This document shows positions 1 to 6,006 of a stretch of 8,637 bases of DNA, piece after piece. Where the stretch lies: the NCBI GenBank assembly GCA_027592485.1, contig JAQCKL010000163.1, positions 1 through 8,637 of the forward strand, read 5' to 3'. Made by a program: the position numbers and the translations under genes. Position 1 is the stretch's first letter. The number at the start of each line of letters is the position of its first letter. A model generated the notes under the pieces. The model searched no databases and was not told the DNA's origin. It saw only the letters and a list, made by a program, of their open reading frames with translations. This DNA is from Cyanobacteriota bacterium. GTDB taxonomy: Bacteria > Cyanobacteriota > Cyanobacteriia > Phormidesmidales > Phormidesmidaceae.

Positions 1-28
1 TCTCAAATAAGAAATAGCTGAAATGCTA

Positions 29-57
29 TTGACAATCTGGAATCGCAGATCGACAAT
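29..57 (+). promoter_or_regulatory. Candidate sigma70 promoter with internal operator for the RHH gene
   Basis: A perfect -35 hexamer TTGACA (29-34) is followed after 17 bases by GACAAT (52-57), which matches the -10 consensus at four of six positions. The spacer holds an inverted repeat, ATCTG (35-39) and CAGAT (46-50), separated by six bases. This is where a small dimeric repressor would block the polymerase. It lies about 30 bases upstream of a ribbon-helix-helix-like gene, so autoregulation is a reasonable inference. The leader then runs through an AT-rich stretch of AATA repeats (about 72-85) with no clear Shine-Dalgarno sequence. Confidence 0.45.
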
Positions 58-88
58 GGCGGGCAGGCCGCAATAAATAAATAAAGCT

Positions 89-283
89 ATGACCACCACG
101 AGTTTGACGGCGGAGCCGTTCACTTCCGCCCCTGAGGGAGTGCAACGAACCACCCTGGATTTGCCTACTACTGTCCATCAGAGCCTGAAGGTCTACGCAG
201 CTACTCGCGGAATGTCGATGCGGGATGTCATCCTCAGCGCCTTGGCTAACGCTGGAATCATCTCCGAAGCGCCCCAAAAGTAA
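89..283 (+). CDS. Small ribbon-helix-helix-like DNA-binding protein (CopG-like, putative)
   Basis: This is a 64-residue protein. Its second half has the pattern of a ribbon-helix-helix repressor: a short strand with alternating residues (RTTLDLP, about residues 20-26), a first helix (VHQSLKVYAATRG), a turn, and a second helix (SMRDVILSALANAGII). Proteins of this fold dimerise and bind short palindromes. The upstream promoter carries such a palindrome between its -35 and -10. The gene sits directly before a replication-initiator-like operon, the arrangement of CopG-type copy-control repressors on some plasmids. No good Shine-Dalgarno is visible (the leader is AATA-rich), so translation may be weak. 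The family is inferred from fold pattern only; an antitoxin is an alternative, but no toxin gene follows. Confidence 0.6.
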   Translation: MTTTSLTAEPFTSAPEGVQRTTLDLPTTVHQSLKVYAATRGMSMRDVILSALANAGIISEAPQK

Positions 284-319
284 AAGCGATCGCCCCTAAG
301 CCGACAGGGGCGATCGCTT
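284..319 (+). terminator. 14-bp hairpin with HIP1 in both arms, likely terminator of the RHH gene
   Basis: The arms AAGCGATCGCCCCT (284-297) and AGGGGCGATCGCTT (306-319) are perfectly complementary with an eight-base loop, and begin directly after the stop codon at 283. Each arm contains the cyanobacterial HIP1 octamer GCGATCGC. There is no run of T after the stem, so it is not a textbook intrinsic terminator. It could also act as a bidirectional or mRNA-stabilising hairpin. Confidence 0.55.
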
Positions 320-433
320 AATTGTCAACCGCAATTGCCATGCGCCCTGGGGGGCTCATCATGCACAACCACACAAAAAGTTTAACCAGGTTTACGGCTT
401 TTGGTGATACGGGTTTCCCAACAGGGGGAGCCC

Positions 434-1741
434 ATGGCTGAGGCGATCGCCTGTTCAGATCAGGCTGACTACGGGGCATTTGTTCCTAGTCAATTGGATG
501 ATTATGGGCTGGACCCGTGGGAGTTCCGTGCCTACTGCCACGTAGTTCGGCGGGCTGGCTCGACTGGAGAGTGTTGGGAAAGCCATGAAAAGATGGCGGC
601 TCACTGCCGCATGAGCCCCAACAAGATGCGGTCTGCGCTGGACGTGCTGGTAGCAGCTCAAGTGCTGCGACGGGATCCGCCAAGGGACGGGCGAGTGACC
701 TATACCTATGTCCGACTGCATCACAGCGCTTGGACCAATCCAGAAGAATTGCCCTCAATTCGAGAGACGAGAACTTCTCACCGAAAGGATCGGCGGCGGC
801 CCCGTGCCGAACTGGCATCTATCGGATCCTGCACCCCTGCCGGATCCGATACCCCTGCTGGATCCGACAGGTCTACCCCTGCTGGATCCGACAGGTCTAC
901 CCCTGCTGGATCCGACAGGTCTACCCCTGCTGGATCCGATGGACAAAGGTACTCCCTAGAAGGTACTCCCTCTGAAGGTACTCCCATGAAGGGAATCCCC
1001 CCTAACCCCCCAAAGGGGGGCATACGCGCTCAAGGGGATGGAGATCTGGTATCGGAATCGGAAGAGGTTCTTCAGCAAACTGGCAATCCGCACCCCGTTA
1101 ATGGGGACGCATCGGAATCTCCGGCACCTTCCGGCGAGGAAAAAACTTCCCGGCGGCGGCGAAAGAAGAAGGGCGACGTGTCCCTACTGCGAGAGGAACA
1201 GTTTGAAGCCCTTCTGGGATGGTGCAAGCGCACCATCTACGATCGCCACGCCCCTGGCCGTTTTGGAGATCGCCGGGAGGCTAAAGCCCGGTTCGCTGAG
1301 CTAGAGGAAAGCGATTTCCTCGGCCACGGCTACGAAGTTTTCCGGCAGGGGATAATCGCCTTCTCTCGGGGGCTGGACCTCAATCCCAATCAGGGGGTCC
1401 CCGACATTGAGCGACTGATCCTCAGCCGTCAGCGACGCACTCCCTACTGGGAGGCGGCCTACATGCTTCAGGAGGGCCTGATCCCTGAGGATTCGGCGGA
1501 AGCTTTTGCCCCCCTCAACGCCACATCTTCAGCCGCCAGCTACAGGCGCTCCGATGAATCTGTAGATGCGGAGTTGAGGCAAAACTATCTGCTTCAACTG
1601 TCCCCAGAACAGCGCGTTTCGCTACTCGACGGGATGTTTGGCTGCACCGCCTATTACGACCTGAGTGATGCTCAACGGCGGGAACTGCTGGCTTACTTCC
1701 AGTCAACGCCCCAGCAGCAACAGGAGGTGGTGTATGCCTAG
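434..1741 (+). CDS. Winged-helix replication-initiator-like protein with embedded tandem repeats
   Basis: The 435-residue protein opens with a winged-helix domain (about residues 22-95) of the type found in phage and plasmid replication proteins (GLDPWEFRAYCHVVRRAG, then a recognition-helix region CRMSPNKMRSALDVL and a basic wing). A low-complexity linker follows: TPAGSD(RS) repeats at 134-169, EGTP repeats, NPPKGG, and an arginine/lysine cluster at 239-246. The C-terminal part (250-435) is mainly helical and not recognised. ATG 434 is preferred because AGGGGGAG lies just before it; an upstream TTG at 401 would add 11 residues. It is the first gene of an operon that reaches 5747, and its stop overlaps the next start by 8 bases. 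The linker DNA is an iteron-like array, as in lambda gene O, where the origin lies inside the initiator gene. The replication role is inferred; a generic HTH regulator is the alternative. Confidence 0.65.
   Translation: MAEAIACSDQADYGAFVPSQLDDYGLDPWEFRAYCHVVRRAGSTGECWESHEKMAAHCRMSPNKMRSALDVLVAAQVLRRDPPRDGRVTYTYVRLHHSAWTNPEELPSIRETRTSHRKDRRRPRAELASIGSCTPAGSDTPAGSDRSTPAGSDRSTPAGSDRSTPAGSDGQRYSLEGTPSEGTPMKGIPPNPPKGGIRAQGDGDLVSESEEVLQQTGNPHPVNGDASESPAPSGEEKTSRRRRKKKGDVSLLREEQFEALLGWCKRTIYDRHAPGRFGDRREAKARFAELEESDFLGHGYEVFRQGIIAFSRGLDLNPNQGVPDIERLILSRQRRTPYWEAAYMLQEGLIPEDSAEAFAPLNATSSAASYRRSDESVDAELRQNYLLQLSPEQRVSLLDGMFGCTAYYDLSDAQRRELLAYFQSTPQQQQEVVYA
824..940 (+). repeat. Iteron-like tandem array with six GGATCC sites, candidate replication origin
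   Basis: GGATCC occurs at 824, 842, 860, 884, 908 and 932, with spacings of 18, 18, 24, 24 and 24 bases. A core ACCCCTGC(T/C)GGATCCGA starts at 833, 851, 875, 899 and 923. In three units CAGGTCT is inserted, giving an exact 24-base unit (851-922). All spacings are multiples of three, so the array also reads as TPAGSD(RS) in the protein. Every unit contains a GATC, the target of Dam-type methyltransferases. The array lies within an initiator-like gene, as iterons do in lambdoid phages. Origin function is inferred; protein-level repeat expansion is the alternative. Confidence 0.6.
946..1020 (+). repeat. AAGGTACTCCC triplet repeat followed by a C6-AAA-G6 hairpin
   Basis: AAGGTACTCCC occurs at 946-956, 960-970 and 975-985. 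The last two copies read EGTP, while the first is offset by one base and reads in another frame (RYSL). CCCCCC (1006-1011) and GGGGGG (1015-1020) form a perfect hairpin with an AAA loop and encode NPPKGG. Together with the adjacent GGATCC array this makes about 200 bases of repeated or structured DNA inside one gene. Confidence 0.5.
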
Positions 1742-2321
1742 GCGTCGTGTATCGGGCGATCAGCTTTCTCTGCTGGATCTGCCTACGGCTTCTACCCCGG
1801 TAGAGGTACAGGCCGTATCCCTAATCTCGGCTCCCTTGCCCCCCCAAGCCCCTCCGGTCGTCGCGCCTTCACCCCCGGCCAAGTCTACGGAATCCGCCTG
1901 TGAGCTGGTGCAGGTGACGCTAAAGCGTATCCCCGTGTTCGCCCAAGATGGCTCCCCCGTCCTGAATGGCAAGGGGTGCCATCAGCACCAGTGGGGAGTG
2001 GATGAGGCCAGCCCCCGGCGACAGTTGGGGATTGTCATTGCCCGTCAAGGAGATCTCCGTGAAATTTCTTTTGGTGTGCCAGGGCAGACGCTTAGCGTCA
2101 GTGCTGAGATGGTACGGCCTTACATGGGGCAGGTTGCGGCCTATTGCCTACGGGCGGTAGAGGTTCCTGGGCGGCCATTCCCTCGCTACGTGTGGCGATA
2201 CCTAGGGGAAATGGCCGTGTCGGTGGCGGTGGCGACTCCCCCCCAGTGGCCTAGTCGGGTCTATTTCCCGGCTGGTCAAGCCCCGTCTCTTGAGCCAGGG
2301 GAGGGACTGAATCATGGTTGA
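1734..2321 (+). CDS. Unknown protein with N-terminal clamp-binding-like motif and proline-rich linker
   Basis: This 195-residue protein is not recognised. The start is set by AGGAGG (1722-1727), six bases before ATG 1734; it overlaps the end of the upstream gene by 8 bases, so translation is probably coupled. The N-terminus is basic (MPRRR) and followed by QLSLLDL at residues 10-16, which resembles beta-sliding-clamp-binding peptides (Hda carries QLSLPL at its own N-terminus). A proline/alanine-rich linker (about 34-50) follows, then a compact domain (about 57-175) with alternating hydrophobic strands (LGIVIARQGDLREISFG) and an aromatic segment (YVWRYLG). A possible reading is a clamp-tethered accessory factor for replication of the element. 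Only the motif is visible; the function is open. Confidence 0.55.
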   Translation: MPRRRVSGDQLSLLDLPTASTPVEVQAVSLISAPLPPQAPPVVAPSPPAKSTESACELVQVTLKRIPVFAQDGSPVLNGKGCHQHQWGVDEASPRRQLGIVIARQGDLREISFGVPGQTLSVSAEMVRPYMGQVAAYCLRAVEVPGRPFPRYVWRYLGEMAVSVAVATPPQWPSRVYFPAGQAPSLEPGEGLNHG

Positions 2322-3039
2322 GCACTGTCGCTACACAGATCCGCCTGCCGCATTGCAGGATGCGCCTATTGAGTTCGCTGACTCAGAATACTGGCGTAGT
2401 CGTTTTGGGCTACCCCAAGTTGAAATGGGCCTGCCGGAACTTGATGAGCATGGCCGATGCGATCGCTCAGACTGCCCTGGTAAGGGGGGCCGGATTCCCG
2501 GATTTCAAAAAGAGCAGACGTTCAAGCGAGGCAAAACCGTCTATCGAGTGCAGGGGGCTATTCACATCTACTGCCCTTCCTGTCACCGAGAGCAGTTTTA
2601 CGATCTACCTCTTTTGCCCCAGGCGGATAATCCGCCCCCAATTCTAAGCCAAGGGGCGGGGATGGGGACCGTTGAGGTGGTGAATTTAAGGTCTTGCCAG
2701 CCTTCAATCCTGTCCGATCCTGGCGTGGTCTATGTGGGACGTCAGGTGGAGGGATGGAAGGGGCAAAATTTCCACGCCTCTCCCTTGGCTAACCCCTATC
2801 GAGTGGGGTTCCACGGGGACCGCAACGAGGTTTGCGAACAGTTTTTAGCCAGAGAACTAAACCCAGCCCTGGAGCGTTGCTTCGGCCCTGTCTGGGAATC
2901 GGTTTTGGCTTTGGCTAAACGAGTGCTAGCAGGCGAGTCACTGAAGCTGGCTTGCTGGTGTTCTCCAGAGCGCTGCCACGCCTATGACCTGGCCGCAGCG
3001 ATCATGTCCGTTGCCAATCAACTCAACCGCCAGAGGTAA
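2314..3039 (+). CDS. Zn-ribbon protein with C-terminal DUF4326 domain
   Basis: The 241-residue protein has two parts. The N-terminal half carries four cysteines spaced like a zinc ribbon (C49-x4-C54 and C87-x2-C90, the second followed by His91). The C-terminal half (about 138-232) fits DUF4326, a domain common in phages: VVYVGR near the start, SPLANPYRVG in the middle, a D-R-x-E-V-C-E-Q-F helix, and the ending L-A-C-W-C-S-P-E-R-C-H with Cys214, Cys216, Cys221 and His222. The biochemical role of DUF4326 is not known to me. GGAGG (2300-2304) lies nine bases before the ATG, which overlaps the preceding stop by 8 bases, so the gene is translated within the operon. The zinc ribbon may add nucleic-acid binding (inference). 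Confidence 0.7.
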   Translation: MVEHCRYTDPPAALQDAPIEFADSEYWRSRFGLPQVEMGLPELDEHGRCDRSDCPGKGGRIPGFQKEQTFKRGKTVYRVQGAIHIYCPSCHREQFYDLPLLPQADNPPPILSQGAGMGTVEVVNLRSCQPSILSDPGVVYVGRQVEGWKGQNFHASPLANPYRVGFHGDRNEVCEQFLARELNPALERCFGPVWESVLALAKRVLAGESLKLACWCSPERCHAYDLAAAIMSVANQLNRQR

Positions 3040-3041
3040 TT

Positions 3042-3362
3042 ATGCCAACCGCAAAGATCGGATCATTTCACTGGGAAGTTTTCATCCCAATTGAGAACGA
3101 AACCGCCCAAGGATTCATTTGCCAGATGATTGCCGAAAGTCAGGGCGTCATCTTGGGCCAACTTGCCATGCCTGGATTCATGGCCTACGCCGGGGTCCTG
3201 CCCGATCTGGCGCTAGTCCGCAAGGGGCTGATTCAGGCGATCAAGGAGCACCGCTCCTACCTGCGATCAGATTTTGAGCCTCACGATCAAGCTTATCCGC
3301 CAGAGGTTGAGGCCCACTTGGTTGCTGTCGGCGCGTTTGAGGATGGCCTGGATGATGAGTAA
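3042..3362 (+). CDS. Small unknown protein of the replication/methylation operon
   Basis: A 106-residue protein that I do not recognise. AGAGG (3032-3036) lies five bases before the ATG, and the gene begins two bases after the previous stop. The N-terminal half is hydrophobic with strand-like alternation (FHWEVFIPIENETAQGF, then a glycine/methionine-rich stretch with QLAMPGFMAY). The C-terminal half is charged and ends in a run of acidic residues (EDGLDDE). There is no signal peptide or clear membrane segment. Its last bases overlap the start of the D12 methyltransferase gene, so the two are probably co-translated. It could be a partner of that enzyme, but nothing in the sequence shows it. 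Confidence 0.6.
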   Translation: MPTAKIGSFHWEVFIPIENETAQGFICQMIAESQGVILGQLAMPGFMAYAGVLPDLALVRKGLIQAIKEHRSYLRSDFEPHDQAYPPEVEAHLVAVGAFEDGLDDE

Positions 3363-4200
3363 GCGCATCGTTTCGATAGGCCGCTATCTAGGGGGCAAAG
3401 TGCGGCTTGCCCGACAAATCCTGCCGTACCTCCAGCAGAAATGCAGTCTGTACTCCGAGCCCATGGCAGGGCTCTACACCTTGGGCCTCAACCTTTATCA
3501 CGCTCCGCTCCGGTGCGGATTTGAGCTAAATCTGCGCACCCATAACCTGCTGGTGCAGATTCGGGATAATGCCGCTGATCTAATTGCCGCCATCAACGCT
3601 AGTCCACGGGATCCCTTGACGCTGGACTTGTGCTGGCTACAGGCCGATGACCCGTTAGAGGATGCCCGTCGCTATTACTGGGTATCCATGGCCACCTACA
3701 ACGGTGGGGGAACTCGCTGGAATAGCGGCGTCACCAAGGGCCGGAGCAGAAAATGTCTACGCCATCGAGCGGATCACCTATGGGCGGTCAGAGATCGCCT
3801 ACAGGGGGTAGACCTGTTTTTGGGTGATGGGCTGGAGCATATCCCTGCGTTGGACACCCTTGGCACTCTGCACTACTTTGACCCGACCTATCACAACTCA
3901 GTGCGCGGGGCAAAGGATAAACGCCACGCCGATCCTCAGGCATCGCTAACGCGAAACCAGTACGCCTTTGAGACGGACCAAGATCGGCTTCTAGCGGTGG
4001 TATCTCGGATGCGGGGAGCGGTAGTCGTTTCAGGCTACCCCAACCTCTACTATGCCGATGCCCTGGAGGGCTGGAAAACAGTGGACATCAAGGCGCTTGA
4101 CGCCAGCCGCCAGCCTCGAACTGAGCGCCTGTGGTTAAACCCGCAAGCGTGGGCGCGCCTACCTCAATTTCAACTGGAGTTACTGCAATGCTGCAATTAG
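3352..4200 (+). CDS. D12-class DNA N6-adenine methyltransferase-like protein with altered motif IV (DPTY)
   Basis: The 282-residue protein follows the order of the D12 (Dam-like) adenine methyltransferases. GRYLGGKVRLA at 10-20 corresponds to the family's GGK motif; EPMAGLYTLGL at 36-46 to the AdoMet-binding motif normally read as EPFAGGG; YYWVSMATYNGGG to the central aromatic segment; DPTY at 177-180 to motif IV, normally DPPY; and VVVSGYPNLYY to the late strand. The usual second proline of motif IV is Thr179 (codon ACC, 3886-3888), and the glycine-rich loop is also changed, so activity is doubtful or altered. GAGG (3339-3342) stands nine bases before ATG 3352, which overlaps the upstream gene by 11 bases. 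No restriction endonuclease is adjacent, so if active it would be a solitary methyltransferase acting on element or host DNA. Confidence 0.75.
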   Translation: MMSKRIVSIGRYLGGKVRLARQILPYLQQKCSLYSEPMAGLYTLGLNLYHAPLRCGFELNLRTHNLLVQIRDNAADLIAAINASPRDPLTLDLCWLQADDPLEDARRYYWVSMATYNGGGTRWNSGVTKGRSRKCLRHRADHLWAVRDRLQGVDLFLGDGLEHIPALDTLGTLHYFDPTYHNSVRGAKDKRHADPQASLTRNQYAFETDQDRLLAVVSRMRGAVVVSGYPNLYYADALEGWKTVDIKALDASRQPRTERLWLNPQAWARLPQFQLELLQCCN

Positions 4201-5747
4201 GAGAGGCGATCTCCGCCACCCTTGACCTTCCGTCTACCGTGGCGGCACCCTCTAGCCGCTTTCAGGAGAACCACCGGATTGTGGTCCGGGGCCTGCGGTC
4301 AGCCCTTGAAGTCATGGACGCGGTTCGAGAGATCTATGAGTCGGAACAGTGGGCGGAGGCTTATCCCTCGTTTGAAGCCTACTGTGAGGCAGCGGCGCAA
4401 GCCGCTGGGGTCGGGTTCGGCTACAGTCGCGCCATGCAAATGGTGGAAGCGGCCCGGCGGCGTGAGGCATTGGATCAGGCTTCTACCCCGGTAGAATTGC
4501 CCCCTGCCCCTGAGGCCATAGAGGTTGAAGTCTCTACCCCGGATGGCCCTAGATCGGTCCCTTTGGGGCGATGCTTTAAATCCGAAAAGCCCCTTCGAGC
4601 CCTTCCTCCCCAGGGGGATCCGCTATTCGTCCCGGTGGCGGAATTGGCTGTGGCGGAAGCCCAGCGGCGGGGAATGCAAAATGGCCCCTCAGAGGGGCTG
4701 GTGAAATCGGTCACCCAGGATATCAAAGCTCTCCAGGCTCACAATCTGGCGGGATTTGAGGACGTGCAACGCATGTTCGCCCCCTGGGGCACTTTCAATC
4801 GGCACACCGTCACCTCTCGCCGGGTGCAAAGTTACCGCTATCAATTTGAGTCCCCAGTAGTGCTAGGGCAAGCTGGCACAGGCAAGACAAAGTTATTCAA
4901 GGACCTGAAGGAGGCGATCGCCTTCTTCCAAGAGTGGTGCCTACCGTCTCGGAGGCTGAAAACCGTGGGATGCCTCACCTGTGCCGCCTGCAATGTGCAG
5001 GGGATGCAGGGGCATGTCACTTGCATGGCTGCTGGGGAGCCAGTAAAGCTGACCGAAGTTTGGGCCAAGGTCCACTGCTCTGACTATGTTCCGTTAGAAG
5101 GCGGGGTCATTCCCACGCCCATTGGGCCGCAGGCCGACTCAGCCCAACACCCGCTACCTGCTGAAAACTCCCCTAAGTACACTCACTCGGCGGGCATGTT
5201 GGGTCACCAGGGGGCCAATGGTGGGGCTGGAGGGACTAACGAAAGATACACCCCTGAGTACATCTGGAAGCCTGCGCTGGAGGCATGGCGTCGGACTCAG
5301 TTCGACCTGGATCCATCGACCACGGATACCAGCCCCATCCCCGCAGCAGTCCGGTACACCAAGGAGCGCAGTGGCCTGCTGCATCCCTGGGATGTTTTGG
5401 GGTCTGAGCCCATTTTCATGTGGGGGAATTTTCCCTACAGTCTCAACACTCAATTTGTGCCCCGGCTGGAGCGCTACTGGGAAGAGGGCTGGATTGACCA
5501 TGCCTTCATCCTCGAAAAAACGGACAACCGTACCGATTGGTACCAGACCCTGCTGAGGATCTGCTCCGCATTCTGCCTGATCGATCACGCGATCGCCCAT
5601 GTCGGGGAGACGGGCAAGGAAGACAATGGGGGGTTCTTTGGCTCGACCCTCTTTTACCTAGGCTCAGACCCTGGCGTCTTTCGAGATGCCTACGATTTTC
5701 TAGGACCGATCTGTCAGGTCACTACGCCTGAACATTTTGCCTACTGA
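4188..5747 (+). CDS. Multidomain protein with C-terminal phage Dam-like adenine methyltransferase domain (NFPY variant)
   Basis: The 519-residue protein starts at ATG 4188 (GGAG at 4176-4179), overlapping the D12 gene by 13 bases. Residues about 22-92 form a helical domain with YPSFEAYCEAAA, seen in phage and plasmid proteins that bind DNA through a C-terminal helix. The middle contains a P-loop-like GQAGTGKT (227-234) without a visible Walker B, and a zinc-finger-like cluster C262-x2-C265-x2-C268-x7-H276-x2-C279. The C-terminal part (about 365-510) fits the phage DNA N-6-adenine methyltransferase family: RYTPEYIW, FDLDPS, a K-E-R-S-G-L-L-H-P-W segment and the motif IV site WGNFPYS (N414-Y417). 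The usual NPPY is NFPY, closer to the NLPY/NIPY of KsgA and Erm enzymes. It could methylate element DNA or act as a methylation-linked DNA-binding protein. Confidence 0.7.
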   Translation: MLQLGEAISATLDLPSTVAAPSSRFQENHRIVVRGLRSALEVMDAVREIYESEQWAEAYPSFEAYCEAAAQAAGVGFGYSRAMQMVEAARRREALDQASTPVELPPAPEAIEVEVSTPDGPRSVPLGRCFKSEKPLRALPPQGDPLFVPVAELAVAEAQRRGMQNGPSEGLVKSVTQDIKALQAHNLAGFEDVQRMFAPWGTFNRHTVTSRRVQSYRYQFESPVVLGQAGTGKTKLFKDLKEAIAFFQEWCLPSRRLKTVGCLTCAACNVQGMQGHVTCMAAGEPVKLTEVWAKVHCSDYVPLEGGVIPTPIGPQADSAQHPLPAENSPKYTHSAGMLGHQGANGGAGGTNERYTPEYIWKPALEAWRRTQFDLDPSTTDTSPIPAAVRYTKERSGLLHPWDVLGSEPIFMWGNFPYSLNTQFVPRLERYWEEGWIDHAFILEKTDNRTDWYQTLLRICSAFCLIDHAIAHVGETGKEDNGGFFGSTLFYLGSDPGVFRDAYDFLGPICQVTTPEHFAY

Positions 5748-5793
5748 TCTGTAATCCGCGATTCATTATTGTCAACCACAACGGAGTTTAACC

Positions 5794-6006
5794 ATGTCTC
5801 AGTCCACTGCAACCGTCTCAATGGTCGTTGAAGTGCCGGAAAACCTTTACGACCAGTTCCAGGCGTGGCTGGAACTAAATCCCGGCTGGACACCCGCCAG
5901 GACTACCACCAATGCTCTATCGCTATTCCTGCTACAGCGCTACAGCGATCGCACCCTTTCTCGGCACTACCTGGACTCTCTGTTCTCTGGCCAGGAAAGC
6001 GTATGA
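5794..6006 (+). CDS. DUF2811-like small protein
   Basis: A 70-residue protein resembling the cyanobacterial DUF2811 family: a strand with VVEVPENLYDQ, a helix with FQAWLELNPGW, and a second helix with TTNALSLFLLQ (about residues 10-49). The strand-helix-helix order suggests a ribbon-helix-helix-type DNA-binding fold, although the family's function is not established to my knowledge. GGAG (5783-5786) lies seven bases before the ATG. It opens the second operon after a 46-base gap and ends with an ATGA overlap with the nuclease-like gene. It may regulate that operon (inference). The C-terminal tail (RYSDRTLSRHYLDSLF) is specific to this copy. Confidence 0.65.
   Translation: MSQSTATVSMVVEVPENLYDQFQAWLELNPGWTPARTTTNALSLFLLQRYSDRTLSRHYLDSLFSGQESV

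Noticed and set aside
401..433. TTG 401 as the start of the initiator-like gene
   Set aside because: No ribosome site precedes it, whereas AGGGGGAG stands just before ATG 434. TGATAC at 405-410 with TTTAAC at 381-386 could even be a weak promoter here, which would exclude the TTG.
824..1020. CRISPR array
   Set aside because: The repeats are adjacent, without unique spacers, and stay in frame within a protein gene. No cas gene is present.
708..1023. Other open frames through the repeat array on both strands
   Set aside because: The repeat unit is a multiple of three without stop codons in several frames, so open frames arise automatically. They lack ribosome sites.
2622..2636. Perfect palindrome GGCGGAT-A-ATCCGCC as an operator
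   Set aside because: It is inside the DUF4326 gene with no nearby gene start and no second copy seen. It may be chance.
4866..4889. ATPase or helicase function from GQAGTGKT
   Set aside because: No Walker B, sensor or arginine-finger segment follows within a plausible distance. It was kept only as a note on the multidomain protein.
5154..5600. Long open frame of 148 codons on the minus strand
   Set aside because: It lies wholly inside the methyltransferase-domain gene, has no ribosome site, and its product shows no family pattern. The plus-strand frame has clear motifs.
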